Shown: positions 47,023 through 56,162 of the stretch, in pieces | Layout: every line of letters begins with the position of its first letter | Numbering within the stretch: position 1 is the stretch's first letter | NCBI RefSeq assembly: GCF_000526235.1 | Contig: NZ_JAFR01000006.1 | Coordinates: 124,001-188,000, forward strand | DNA from: Acholeplasma granularum ATCC 19168 | GTDB taxonomy: Bacteria > Bacillota_I > Bacilli_A > Acholeplasmatales > Acholeplasmataceae | Length of the DNA stretch: 64,000 nucleotides | Direction of reading: 5' to 3' | Translations under genes and position numbers: made by a program | The notes under the pieces: generated by a model | What the model saw: only the letters and a program-made list of their open reading frames with translations | Databases searched by the model: none | What the model was told of the DNA's origin: nothing

Positions 47023-47892
47023 ATGAAAATAGGATTTACCTCAGATTCATCAAGTGGTTTAGCATACGCACCATTTGATCATCATGCGAAAATCACAAAA
47101 ACAACTATTCACTTTGGAAGTGAAACATTAATAGATGGAGTTGATATTTTAGCAGATGAATTCTATCTTAGACTAGAAAAAGATCCGAGTGTACCTAAAA
47201 CTAGTGCACCAACAACACAAGAAATATTAGATCGAATAACTGAATTGAAAAATGAGGGTTGCACACATGTCATTCATTTTCCGATTTCAACGAATTTATC
47301 TACTTATGGTAAAAACTTAGAGCAAATCATTAAACCTCTAATTAGTGATATCGAGTTTAAAGTTATAGATACGAAGGCTGCAACACTTCTTCAAGGTTAT
47401 ATGGTATATTTCGCACAAAAACTACTAGAAAATGGATACACTTACGACCAAATAGAAAAAGAGGTACTAAACTTAAGAAATCATACAAATGCCTATTTTG
47501 TCGTAGACGACTTAAAATACTTAATTAAAAATGGTAGACTATCAAACATTACTGGAACAATTGGTATTTTAGCTAAAATAAAACCAATACTAAATTTAGA
47601 TAAAAATGGATATATTACAACAAAAGAAAAAGTTAGAGTTCATTCAAAAGCCATTGAAAGAATGTTTGAGATGATTAAAGATGAAGCAAAAGATGCAAAA
47701 AAGGTTACTTATATGGTACTTCATACAAACAGACTAAATGATGCACTAGAATTTAAGAAAAAAATTGAAACAGAACTTTCTAATGTTAAACAAGTACTAG
47801 TTTCAACAATTACTCCAACAGTTGGCGCACATATTGGTTCAAAAATATTAGGTGCGGGCTATGTTATAGAAGATGAGTATGCGTTCCTATAA
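47023..47892 (+). CDS. DegV family fatty-acid-binding protein
   Basis: 289 residues with the DegV opening GFTSDSSSGLA, PKTSAPTTQEI, HFPISTNLSTYGKNLE, KVIDTKAATLLQGY and DDLKYLIKNGRLSNITG. Proteins of this family bind a fatty acid and present it to fatty acid kinase FakA in Gram-positive bacteria. No fakA is adjacent. It overlaps the next small gene by 20 nt. Confidence 0.9.
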   Translation: MKIGFTSDSSSGLAYAPFDHHAKITKTTIHFGSETLIDGVDILADEFYLRLEKDPSVPKTSAPTTQEILDRITELKNEGCTHVIHFPISTNLSTYGKNLEQIIKPLISDIEFKVIDTKAATLLQGYMVYFAQKLLENGYTYDQIEKEVLNLRNHTNAYFVVDDLKYLIKNGRLSNITGTIGILAKIKPILNLDKNGYITTKEKVRVHSKAIERMFEMIKDEAKDAKKVTYMVLHTNRLNDALEFKKKIETELSNVKQVLVSTITPTVGAHIGSKILGAGYVIEDEYAFL

Positions 47893-48241
47893 TAAATACA
47901 TTAATTATTTTAATACTGTACAAAACGAGCTGTTTAATAGTAATGATGAGAATAATGTACGTTATATTATTACTCAACTTATGTTATTTCTTAAAAATAA
48001 TCACCTAATTGATAAAAATTATCTAGATAAAAACCAATTATTTGTTAAGTGTGAAGCCGATAAAAGTTTAATTAAAGAGCAAAGTATAGATGATTTACTA
48101 AGTTTTTTAACAATGATATATAGAATAGATTATATAGACTCAAATAGTGATGCGTATATCATTTACTATAATAACCAAATGATACATGAGATTTTAAATA
48201 ATTTAATTATTAAGCTAAAGAAAATTACGGAGGGTAATTGA
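47873..48241 (+). CDS. Small hypothetical protein
   Basis: 122 residues, soluble, helical and acidic/asparagine-rich (FNTVQNELFNSNDENNVRYIITQLMLFLKN, SIDDLLSFLTMIYRI). I recognise no family. It overlaps degV at ATG 47873 (a second ATG at 47879 is possible) and is followed within 2 bases by the next gene, so it is very likely real and co-transcribed. Confidence 0.55.
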   Translation: MSMRSYNKYINYFNTVQNELFNSNDENNVRYIITQLMLFLKNNHLIDKNYLDKNQLFVKCEADKSLIKEQSIDDLLSFLTMIYRIDYIDSNSDAYIIYYNNQMIHEILNNLIIKLKKITEGN

Positions 48242-48242
48242 T

Positions 48243-48608
48243 ATGTTTCAATATAATTGGCAAAAAAGAATAGTTGCTGCAACACCATTAATTGCTTTAA
48301 TCATCTTTTTAAGCGTTGGATTTTTATATGATGCTTGGCATCCAGGTTGGACAGCATTTTTATTAATTCCAATCGTACCTTTTCTAGTGGGATTAAAACA
48401 AATAAGGATTACTTTTCCACTTATTGTATTTGTAGCTTATATTGCATTAGGTATTTCAGGATATTGGCATCCAGGTTGGATTATATTTTTATTAATACCA
48501 CTACAAAATATTTTATTTCCACCTCAAACAATTTCGAAATATATAAAAAAAGAAGATAAAAACAAGTCTAAACCTAAAGATTATATGGATGCTGAAATAG
48601 ATGAATAA
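48243..48608 (+). CDS. Small membrane protein with duplicated WHPGW hairpin
   Basis: 121 residues. Two similar halves 43 residues apart, each a hydrophobic helix, then WHPGW (32-36 and 75-79), then FLLIP, giving about four membrane segments, with a charged C-terminal tail (KKEDKNKSKPKD). The WHPGW-x-FLLIP unit also occurs as a C-terminal membrane tail in other Firmicute proteins. Here it is duplicated and stands alone. Function unknown. GAGGG lies in the end of the upstream gene. Confidence 0.6.
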   Translation: MFQYNWQKRIVAATPLIALIIFLSVGFLYDAWHPGWTAFLLIPIVPFLVGLKQIRITFPLIVFVAYIALGISGYWHPGWIIFLLIPLQNILFPPQTISKYIKKEDKNKSKPKDYMDAEIDE

Positions 48609-48625
48609 TTAGAGGCAAGAAAACC

Positions 48626-48967
48626 ATGGAAATAACAAAATTTGCAGAAATTATTAGTTTGATACATGAAGCATTTTTTGAAGAAAAACTAACTATTAAA
48701 AAAACTGGAAATATTATTTATCTTACAAACAACAAAGAAACTTTCAGTGTTGATAATATAGTTAAGACACGTATAAGAATCACATTTCCTGACTATGTAG
48801 GTAAAATAGACATATTTAGAGATTTTTTCGGATTTATCATGAAAAATAATGATAATCTTTGTGACACATCAGATTTTATTGATTTATCAATTTCACATGC
48901 GATTAAAATTAGTGGAGTGGTTGATAATATTGATATGTATGAAATTAAAAATTATAAAGATTTATAG
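48626..48967 (+). CDS. Small hypothetical protein
   Basis: 113 residues with alternating short strands (LTIKKTGNIIYLTNNKETFSV, TRIRITFPDYVGKIDIFRD) and no membrane segment. No family recognised. It lies 17 nt after the WHPGW membrane protein with GAGG about 12 nt before ATG, at the end of the degV transcript. Confidence 0.5.
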   Translation: MEITKFAEIISLIHEAFFEEKLTIKKTGNIIYLTNNKETFSVDNIVKTRIRITFPDYVGKIDIFRDFFGFIMKNNDNLCDTSDFIDLSISHAIKISGVVDNIDMYEIKNYKDL

Positions 48968-49008
48968 AAATATAAATCTTTTTTAATACATAAATGTAAG
49001 GGTTTTAC

Positions 49009-49037
49009 TTGTAATATTATTGTAAGTAAAGTATACT
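49009..49037 (+). promoter_or_regulatory. Promoter of bmpA-nupOPQ
   Basis: TTGTAA (49009-49014), 17-bp spacer, TATACT (49032-49037). A small hairpin (AGATGT 49048-49053 / ACATCT 49060-49065) lies in the leader. Confidence 0.55.
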
Positions 49038-49097
49038 TAAAATTAAGAGATGTATGAAGACATCTTAAACTTAAAAAAACTCAAAGGAGAAAAAAGA

Positions 49098-50180
49098 ATG
49101 AAGAAAGTGTTACTCTTATTAATGGTTCTTGTTGCTGGTTTTGCTTTAGTTGCATGTGGACCAAGTTCATACGAAATCGCTATGATTACCGATACTGGTG
49201 ATATCGATGATGGCTCATTTAATCAAGGAACTTGGGAAGGAATTGTTGAATATTCTGAAGAATTCAAGAAGTCCCATAAATATTACAAACCTGCTGGTGA
49301 AGCAACTACAGATTATATGGCTGCTATTGACTTAGCAGTTGCAGGTGGAGCTAAGATTGTTATTACTCCAGGATTCTATTTTGAAACTCCTATTTTCCAA
49401 GCACAAACTAAATATCCAGATGTTAAGTTTGTCCTAATTGACGGATCACCACACAGTGGAGACTTTAATCCGGTTGTTGGAGATAATACATTATCAATAT
49501 TCTTTAAAGAAGAACAAGCTGGATTCTTAGCTGCATATGCAAGTTATAAAGAAGGTTTAACAAATCTAGGATTTATGGGTGGGATTGCTGTTCCAGCCGT
49601 TCAAAGATTTGGTATTGGATGGGTTGCTGGTGCTTACCAAGCTGCAAAAGATGCTGCTAATACAACTTATGCATATAATCCAACTCACTATACATATTTA
49701 GGTACATTTGGTCCAAGTGACTCATACAAAACTGAGGCTGCTACTTGGTATTCAGCTGGTGTACAAGTAATTCATGCTGCTGCAGGTGGTGCTGGTCTAT
49801 CAGTTATGGCTGCTGCACAAGATGCAACTAATAAATGGGTTGTAGGTGTTGACTCTGATCAAGCTGATGACTCAACTAGAGTATTAACCTCAGCAATGAA
49901 GGGTGTTGGTACAGCTGCTTATGATGCACTAGAAGCATTCTATGCTGATGAGTTCCCAGGTGGAGAAACTTGGAATCTTGATGTTTCTGATGATGCAGTT
50001 GGTTTACCAATGACAACTTCAAGATTTACTACTTTTACAGAAGCAAACTATAATACAATTTTAAACACAGTTAAAGCTGGTACAATATCTGTTCCTGCTA
50101 CTGCTGCACAATTAGAAACATTTATTACTGGACTTGGATACACTGTTCCAGCAGGATTAATTGCTGCTATTAACGATTAA
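49098..50180 (+). CDS. bmpA: BmpA-family nucleoside-binding lipoprotein
   Basis: 360 residues. Lipoprotein signal MKKVLLLLMVLVAGFALVAC with the lipidated Cys20, then a BMP/PnrA-type substrate-binding domain (AMITDTGDIDDGSFNQGTWEG, VGDNTLSIFFKEEQAGFLAAY, GGIAVPAVQRFGIGWVAGY-like, VVGVDSDQADDS). It captures purine nucleosides outside the membrane for the NupOPQ transporter encoded next. The start at 49098 with AAAGGAG is chosen because the in-frame ATG 49050 would put 16 charged residues before the signal peptide. An internal terminator follows, so it is probably made in excess of the other subunits. Confidence 0.92.
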   Translation: MKKVLLLLMVLVAGFALVACGPSSYEIAMITDTGDIDDGSFNQGTWEGIVEYSEEFKKSHKYYKPAGEATTDYMAAIDLAVAGGAKIVITPGFYFETPIFQAQTKYPDVKFVLIDGSPHSGDFNPVVGDNTLSIFFKEEQAGFLAAYASYKEGLTNLGFMGGIAVPAVQRFGIGWVAGAYQAAKDAANTTYAYNPTHYTYLGTFGPSDSYKTEAATWYSAGVQVIHAAAGGAGLSVMAAAQDATNKWVVGVDSDQADDSTRVLTSAMKGVGTAAYDALEAFYADEFPGGETWNLDVSDDAVGLPMTTSRFTTFTEANYNTILNTVKAGTISVPATAAQLETFITGLGYTVPAGLIAAIND

Positions 50181-50212
50181 GTAAAATTCAAATAAGGTTT
50201 AAACTTTAAATC

Positions 50213-50245
50213 AAGGGGAACATTTATTTGTTCCCCTTATTTAAA
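50213..50245 (+). terminator. Hairpin attenuator between bmpA and nupO
   Basis: Perfect 10-bp stem AAGGGGAACA (50213-50222) / TGTTCCCCTT (50229-50238), 6-nt loop, with only a short weak T-tail. It likely allows partial read-through or protects the bmpA mRNA 3' end. Confidence 0.65.
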
Positions 50246-50267
50246 ATACAAATTTTGGAGGCAAAAT

Positions 50268-51776
50268 ATGGTAAGAATGCAAGGTATTACCAAAAAATTT
50301 GGTAATTTAGTTGCAAATGATCAAGTAGATTTTGATGTTAAAAAGGGAGAAGTTCATGCTTTATTAGGTGAAAATGGTGCTGGTAAAAGTACCTTAATGT
50401 CAATATTGTTTGGTTTGTATGAGCAAGACGAAGGTGATATATATATTAATGATGAGTTAGTGAATATTAAACATCCAAATGATGCTGCAAGATATAATAT
50501 TGGAATGGTACATCAACACTTTAAATTGGTGGAGATTTTTTCAGTATTGGATAATATTATTTTAGGTTCAGAAGAAACTAAAAATAAAATCTTATATTAT
50601 GATAATGCACGCGAAAAAATCACACAAATCATGAACCAATATAATCTATATGTTGATTTAGATAAAAAAGTTAGTGAACTAACCGTTGGTCAACAACAAA
50701 AAGTAGAAATTATTAAAATGTTATACAGGGACAGCGATATTTTAATTTTTGACGAGCCTACAGCAGTGTTGACTCCACAAGAAATTACAGAGTTAATAGA
50801 AGTTATTAAGAATTTCGCACTAGAAGGTAAGGCTGTTATTTTAATAACACATAAATTAAACGAAATTAAAATGTCCTCTGATCGTTGTACAATACTAAGA
50901 CGTGGTAAAAAAATTGCTACTCTAGATGTAAAAGATGTAAGTGTTGATCAAATGGCTGAAATGATGGTTGGTCGTCCAATACTTCAAAGTTATGATAAGG
51001 CGCCATATAATCCAGGAAATACAATTTTAGAAGTTAAAAACTTATCAGTACATGGGAAAAACAAAAACATATTAAACAATATCAATTTTGAGATTAAAGC
51101 TGGAGAAATTGTTGGAATCGCAGGTATTGATGGTAATGGTCAAACAGAATTAACATATGCTTTAACTGGCCTAATGCCAATTTCATCAGGGCAAATCATT
51201 TTAAATGAAAAAGATATATCTAAATTTTCTATTAGAAAACGTTATGAAGCAGGTTTATCGCATATACCAGAGGATCGTCATAAGTTTGGCTTAGTACTTG
51301 ATTTTAAATTATATGACAATTTCGTCCTTCAAAGTTATTATAAAGAACCGTTTCAAAAGTTTGGGCTGTTGAACTACGATACAATTAAAGACTATAGTCA
51401 AAAATTAATAGATAAATATGACGTAAGAACCTCCAATGGTTTGGAAACCTCTACACGTAGTATGAGTGGTGGAAACCAACAAAAGGCTATTTTAGCGCGA
51501 GAAATAGAACGTAACCATAATTTCTTATTAGCATTTCAACCAACAAGAGGTTTAGATGTTGGTGCAATTGAAAATATTCATAATAATTTAATTAAAGAAC
51601 GTGATAATGGACGTGGTGTCTTACTTGTAAGTTATGAGTTGGAAGAGATTTTTAATGTTTCAGATAGAATATTGGTGATTTATGAAGGTGAGATTACAGG
51701 TTCATTTAAAACTAATGAAGTCACTGCAAATGAATTAGGATTATATATGTCTGGATCAAAAAGGAGTCAAAAATAA
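50268..51776 (+). CDS. nupO: Nucleoside ABC transporter, tandem ATPase subunit
   Basis: 502 residues with two ABC domains. The first has Walker A GENGAGKST near 38-46, LTVGQQQKVEI and IFDEPTAVLTP. The second has GIDGNGQTE in place of Walker A, MSGGNQQKAILARE and the degenerate Walker B FQPTRGLD, as usual for sugar/nucleoside-type tandem ATPases. It powers uptake of nucleosides with the two permeases that follow (Bacillus YufO/NupO). GGAGG precedes the start. Confidence 0.92.
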   Translation: MVRMQGITKKFGNLVANDQVDFDVKKGEVHALLGENGAGKSTLMSILFGLYEQDEGDIYINDELVNIKHPNDAARYNIGMVHQHFKLVEIFSVLDNIILGSEETKNKILYYDNAREKITQIMNQYNLYVDLDKKVSELTVGQQQKVEIIKMLYRDSDILIFDEPTAVLTPQEITELIEVIKNFALEGKAVILITHKLNEIKMSSDRCTILRRGKKIATLDVKDVSVDQMAEMMVGRPILQSYDKAPYNPGNTILEVKNLSVHGKNKNILNNINFEIKAGEIVGIAGIDGNGQTELTYALTGLMPISSGQIILNEKDISKFSIRKRYEAGLSHIPEDRHKFGLVLDFKLYDNFVLQSYYKEPFQKFGLLNYDTIKDYSQKLIDKYDVRTSNGLETSTRSMSGGNQQKAILAREIERNHNFLLAFQPTRGLDVGAIENIHNNLIKERDNGRGVLLVSYELEEIFNVSDRILVIYEGEITGSFKTNEVTANELGLYMSGSKRSQK

Positions 51777-52918
51777 TGCAAACTAATCAAACAAATAAAA
51801 AGACTTTCTTAGGGAAACTACTAAGTGTTTTAAATGTAGTATACAACAAATTAAAACCTAGTTTATTGGCGGTTGGTGTAGGATTAGGAATTGGATTAAT
51901 CATCATGCTTATCTTTAATCCTATAGGAGCATTTCCAGGCTTAATTACGATGTTATCTGGCGGTTTAGGTATTGGAGTAAAAGGCTTAGGTGATTTACTT
52001 TTACATGCTGCACCAATTATTTTAACCGGGGTTGCCTTAGTTGTTGCATTTAAAACAGGTCTATTTAATATAGGTGCATCTGGACAAATGATTGTTGGTG
52101 CATATGTTGCAGTTCATATTGGAGTTTTATGGAATATACCTGCACCACTTCATTGGATGGTCTCACTAATTCTAGGTACCCTAGCTGGTGCTTTATGGGG
52201 AGCTATTCCAGGATTATTAAAAGCCTATACAAATACAAATGAAGTTGTTTCAAGTATTATGCTAAATTATGTTGGTACTTTCTTGGCGGTATATCTAATC
52301 AAACAAAATATATATAATTTAACATATGCTAAATCTTTAAACATTCAACCAAGTGCAGCACTTCCAAGGTTTGGAAACTTATTTAGTAATTCATCTGTCA
52401 ATATTGGTATATTAATTGCTATAGGTGTTGCAGTACTGATGTATTATGTATTTAAGAAAACAACATTTGGTTATGAACTTAAATCATCTGGATTTAACCG
52501 TGATGCGAGTAGATATGCAGGTATGAATGCTAAACGTAATATAGTATTATCTATGCTAATTTCAGGAGCTATAGCAGGTTTGGCTGGTGCTGTTCAGTTC
52601 TTGGTTATTGGTACAAATATGAATACAGACTATAACTTACTTCCACAAGGCTTTGATGGGATTTCAGTAGCACTACTGGGATTAACAGATCCAATCGGTG
52701 CTGCATTTGCAGGAACATTCTTAAGTTATATTAGACAGGGTGGATTCTATATGCAAATAAATGGTTTTCCACAACAAATAATCGACATTGTGACATCTGT
52801 TATAGTTTATACCACATCAATTGCAATGGGTATTCAATTATTCTTAGCAAACCTAAAAGAAAAAAGAATGTTAAGAAAAAGTGCCGAATCTAATTTGGAA
52901 GAAGGTGATTTAAAATGA
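51776..52918 (+). CDS. nupP: Nucleoside ABC transporter permease
   Basis: 380 residues, about nine or ten membrane segments. Motifs of the BPD_transp_2/YufP group: LLHAAPIILTGVALVVAFKTGLFNIGASGQM, EVVSSIMLNYVG, GYELKSSGFNRDASRYAGMN and PQGFDGISVALLGLTDP. Starts on the A of the nupO stop (TAATG) and overlaps nupQ by 4 nt. Confidence 0.92.
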   Translation: MQTNQTNKKTFLGKLLSVLNVVYNKLKPSLLAVGVGLGIGLIIMLIFNPIGAFPGLITMLSGGLGIGVKGLGDLLLHAAPIILTGVALVVAFKTGLFNIGASGQMIVGAYVAVHIGVLWNIPAPLHWMVSLILGTLAGALWGAIPGLLKAYTNTNEVVSSIMLNYVGTFLAVYLIKQNIYNLTYAKSLNIQPSAALPRFGNLFSNSSVNIGILIAIGVAVLMYYVFKKTTFGYELKSSGFNRDASRYAGMNAKRNIVLSMLISGAIAGLAGAVQFLVIGTNMNTDYNLLPQGFDGISVALLGLTDPIGAAFAGTFLSYIRQGGFYMQINGFPQQIIDIVTSVIVYTTSIAMGIQLFLANLKEKRMLRKSAESNLEEGDLK

Positions 52919-53868
52919 TTGAGATTATTCAATTAGCCTTTGTAAGTATTATCCCATTATTAGTTGTCGCTTTGGGTGGATTAATGTCTGAAAAAAGTGG
53001 AGTCACCAATATTGCTTTAGAAGGTCTTATGTTGTTAGGTGCATTTTTTGGGACATGGACAATTAGAATCCTACAATTAGGATCAAACCCACCACCACAA
53101 CAAATCATTTTCTTTATTGGTATTTTAGTTGGTGGAATCACTGGTGGTTTATTTTCTTTAGCACATGCTTTTGCATCAATAAAATTAAATGCTGATCAAA
53201 CAATTAGTGCAACAGCAATCAACTTGTTTGCAACTGCTTTTGCTATATTTACTGCAAGAAGTGTGTTAGGTGGTCAACAAGTTAAATTTAATTCTGTATT
53301 TAGAATTGATAAAGTTCCTTTTTTAGGTGATATACCTTTATTAGGTGAAATATTCTTCCAAAAAACATATATTAGTTTTTATTTAGCAATAGGAATACTC
53401 GTATTTATTTGGGTACTTTTATATAAAACTAAATCAGGTTTAAGAATTAGAGCTGTAGGAGAAAATCCACAAGCTGCAGATGCACAAGGTATAAATATTT
53501 ATAAAATTAGATATTTATCTGTATTAGCATCTGGAATTCTTGCTGGTATTGGTGGTTTAATATTTGTTGTTACAACATCTGAATCGTTTGATGCGACAGT
53601 TGCAGGTATGGGTTTTTTATCTATAGCTGTATTAATATTTGGTAATTGGCATCCAGGTAGAATTCTACTTTCTGCTATTTTCTTTGGTTTATTTAGAACA
53701 ATAGCAAGTGCTTATTCAATTATTCCGTTCTTAAAAGATTTAGTTATTCCTAGAGAATTTTATCAAATGTTGCCATTTGTTATAACTTTAGTAGTGTTGG
53801 CATTTACTTCTAGAAACAGTAGAGCACCTAAATCATTAGGACAAATATATGAGATGGGTAAACGATAA
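52915..53868 (+). CDS. nupQ: Nucleoside ABC transporter permease
   Basis: 317 residues, about eight membrane segments. LVVALGGLMSEKSGVTNIALEGLMLLGAFFG, NADQTISATAINL, LRIRAVGENPQAADAQGINIYK and VAGMGFLSIAVLIFGNWHPGRI match YufQ/NupQ. It is the second permease of the importer and the last gene of the operon; a strong terminator follows. Confidence 0.92.
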   Translation: MIEIIQLAFVSIIPLLVVALGGLMSEKSGVTNIALEGLMLLGAFFGTWTIRILQLGSNPPPQQIIFFIGILVGGITGGLFSLAHAFASIKLNADQTISATAINLFATAFAIFTARSVLGGQQVKFNSVFRIDKVPFLGDIPLLGEIFFQKTYISFYLAIGILVFIWVLLYKTKSGLRIRAVGENPQAADAQGINIYKIRYLSVLASGILAGIGGLIFVVTTSESFDATVAGMGFLSIAVLIFGNWHPGRILLSAIFFGLFRTIASAYSIIPFLKDLVIPREFYQMLPFVITLVVLAFTSRNSRAPKSLGQIYEMGKR

Positions 53869-53879
53869 TAAATAGATTT

Positions 53880-53916
53880 AAAATAGGCAAATTATTTTGC
53901 CTATTTTTTATTTTTA
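53880..53916 (+). terminator. Terminator after nupQ
   Basis: 11-bp perfect stem AAATAGGCAAA (53881-53891) / TTTGCCTATTT (53896-53906), TTAT loop, long T-run. Confidence 0.9.
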
Positions 53917-53956
53917 ACATATATTGAATTGATAGCATTTACACATATTTTCAGCA

Positions 53957-53985
53957 TTGACTTAAAGACTCATAAAACTTACAAT
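53957..53985 (+). promoter_or_regulatory. Promoter of the deoxynucleoside kinase gene
   Basis: TTGACT (53957-53962), 17-bp spacer, TACAAT (53980-53985), 23 nt before the start codon. Confidence 0.7.
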
Positions 53986-54008
53986 AGTTATTGGAAGGAA
54001 GTGAAGAT

Positions 54009-54662
54009 ATGTTAATAGTTATTGGTGGAATGATTGGTTTAGGTAAAACCAGCATTGGAGAAATATTAGCAGAAGAGTTTAAGGGAAAAATGTATTATGA
54101 AAGTGTCGATGATAATCCGATTTTACCTTTATATTATACGGCATCAGAAGAAGAAACTAAGGCTAAAAGATATCCTTTTTTACTTCAACTATGGTTTCTA
54201 AATTCAAGATTTAAAGCTTTAAAAGATGCTGCTAAAAATGCTACGAGTAATTTTTCAGTTGTCGATCGTTCTATTTATGAAGATTGGTATTTTGCAAAAA
54301 CGAACTTTGATTTAGGACGAATGAATCAACTAGAGTTTGATATTTATTCTGAGTTATTGGATAATATGATGGAAGAAATTGAGTCATTACCAAAAAAATC
54401 ACCAGATTTAATGATATATTTAAAAGGTTCATTTGAATCTGTTTTAGATAGAATTAAGAGTCGTGGACGTGCTTTTGAAATAGATGATGATTTAAAAAGT
54501 TATTATAAACGTCTATGGGATGGCTATGACAACTGGCTAGAAGAGCATTATAAGTTTAGTGATTGTTTTATCATTGATACGGATAAATATAATGTTGTAC
54601 ATAATTTGGATGATAGAAAAATTATAATTAACCAAATTAAGGAAAAATTAAAAAATAAGTAA
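54009..54662 (+). CDS. Deoxynucleoside kinase (dGK/dAK/dCK type)
   Basis: 217 residues. P-loop IGGMIGLGKTS at the N-terminus, the ERS-like motif VVDRSIYEDWYFA with the catalytic region, LMIYLKGSFESVLDRIKSRGR and the lid region. It phosphorylates deoxynucleosides taken up by the cell, which fits the nucleoside importer just upstream. The start at ATG 54009 is preferred to the in-frame TTG 53991 because AAGGAAG (53995-54001) lies between them as ribosome-binding site. Base preference cannot be read from the sequence. Confidence 0.87.
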   Translation: MLIVIGGMIGLGKTSIGEILAEEFKGKMYYESVDDNPILPLYYTASEEETKAKRYPFLLQLWFLNSRFKALKDAAKNATSNFSVVDRSIYEDWYFAKTNFDLGRMNQLEFDIYSELLDNMMEEIESLPKKSPDLMIYLKGSFESVLDRIKSRGRAFEIDDDLKSYYKRLWDGYDNWLEEHYKFSDCFIIDTDKYNVVHNLDDRKIIINQIKEKLKNK

Positions 54663-54664
54663 GC

Positions 54665-54703
54665 AAAAAAGGACCTAATCTGATTAATGATAGGTCCTTT
54701 TTA
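54665..54703. terminator. Bidirectional terminator, dNK gene / gcvPB
   Basis: AAAAGGACCTA (54667-54677) pairs with TAGGTCCTTTT (54691-54701), flanked by A- and T-runs so that it works on both strands between the convergent genes. Confidence 0.85.
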
Positions 54704-54707
54704 TATG

Positions 54708-56162
54708 TTAAGTTAACTTTGAGATATCTTTAAATTTTACAATTGGATTTCTAGCTGCTTTTGCCTCATCAAGTCTTCTTACAATAGTATTGTGTGGCGC
54801 ATTTTTAACTATTTGTGGATTATTTATAGAGTCATCAGCAATAATAGACATTGTTTCAATAAAATGATCTAAGGTCTCTAAACTCTCAACCTCGGTTGGT
54901 TCAATCATAAGTGATTGACTAAATGTCAATGGAAAATAAATAGTTGGAGCATGAATACCATAATCTAATAAACGTTTTGCTATATCTAATGTTTTAATAT
55001 TAGTTGATTGATCAATTAGACCATCAAATACAAACTCATGCATCGCATGCGTTTTTATAGGTAATTTAAACAAGTGTTTTAAACTTTCTTTAATATAGTT
55101 TGCATTTAGTGTGGCAAGTGGTCCTATTTTTGAAATGTTTTCCTCACCTAATGTACGAATATAAACATATGCTCTTAAGTAGACAGACGCATTTCCGTAA
55201 AAGGATGATAAAGCACCTATTGTTTCCTTTGGTGTTTCAAAAACATATTTATCACTATATTTATACACTACAGGACCAGGTAAATAGTCTTTTAAAAATC
55301 CTTTTACTCCGACTGGACCAGAACCCGGTCCACCACCTCCATGTGGTGTAGAAAATGTTTTATGTAAGTTTAAATGTGTAATATCAAAGCCCATATCACC
55401 AGGTCTTGCTATACCTAGTAAAGCATTTAAATTAGCACCATCATAATATAACAAGCCACCACATTCATGAATTAAATTACTTACTTCTAAAATATCTTTT
55501 TCAAACATACCTACAGTATTTGGATTTGTTAGCATTAACCCTGCAACAGTATCATCTAAAGCTTCTTTTAAGGCATCAATATTTATCGTACCATCTAAGT
55601 TAGACTTAACTTCTACAATATCAAATCCTGCAACAGTAGCAGATGCTGGATTAGTTCCGTGAGCAGAATCAGGAACTATAATTTTATTACGTTTAAAATC
55701 GTTTCTATCATGATGATATTTCTTAATAATCATTAATCCGGCAAGTTCACCTTGAGCACCAGCGTATGTGTTAAGTGAGTAAGCATCCATACCAGTAATT
55801 TTAGATAAATAGATTGCCAAATCGTGATATATTTTTAAGAATCCTTGAGATACACTATTAGGCTGAAGTGGATGTATATTTGCAAACCCAGGTAGTGTTG
55901 CAAGTTCATCATTAATTTTAGGGTTGTATTTCATTGTACAAGATCCTAGCGGATAAAAACCTGTTTCTACTCCGAAATTTTTTAAAGACACGTTTGTATA
56001 ATGTCTTACTAAATCTAATTCAGTAACCTCAGGTAGGTTTGCATCATCATTTCTTAATAACTTTGAATCTAGTTTTATATCAATAAAATCATTAGTTGGA
56101 AGGTTGTGTCCAACTCTATCTTTCTTGGATAGTTCAAATATTAGTTTATCGTAGTATCTCAT
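54708..56162 (-). CDS. gcvPB: Glycine dehydrogenase (decarboxylating) subunit 2
   Basis: 484 residues. PLP-binding lysine in HLNLHKTFSTPHGGGGPGSGP, N-terminal GFYPLGSCTMKYNPKIN, MIKKYHHDR and LTNPNTVGMFE. It is the C-terminal half of P-protein, which in Firmicutes is split in two subunits. It decarboxylates glycine and passes the aminomethyl group to lipoyl-GcvH. It overlaps gcvPA by 4 nt. Confidence 0.96.
   Translation of the reverse strand: MRYYDKLIFELSKKDRVGHNLPTNDFIDIKLDSKLLRNDDANLPEVTELDLVRHYTNVSLKNFGVETGFYPLGSCTMKYNPKINDELATLPGFANIHPLQPNSVSQGFLKIYHDLAIYLSKITGMDAYSLNTYAGAQGELAGLMIIKKYHHDRNDFKRNKIIVPDSAHGTNPASATVAGFDIVEVKSNLDGTINIDALKEALDDTVAGLMLTNPNTVGMFEKDILEVSNLIHECGGLLYYDGANLNALLGIARPGDMGFDITHLNLHKTFSTPHGGGGPGSGPVGVKGFLKDYLPGPVVYKYSDKYVFETPKETIGALSSFYGNASVYLRAYVYIRTLGEENISKIGPLATLNANYIKESLKHLFKLPIKTHAMHEFVFDGLIDQSTNIKTLDIAKRLLDYGIHAPTIYFPLTFSQSLMIEPTEVESLETLDHFIETMSIIADDSINNPQIVKNAPHNTIVRRLDEAKAARNPIVKFKDISKLT

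Noticed and set aside
49050-49097. Longer bmpA start at ATG 49050
   Set aside because: It would place charged residues before a perfect lipoprotein signal peptide and lacks a ribosome-binding site; ATG 49098 has AAGGAG.
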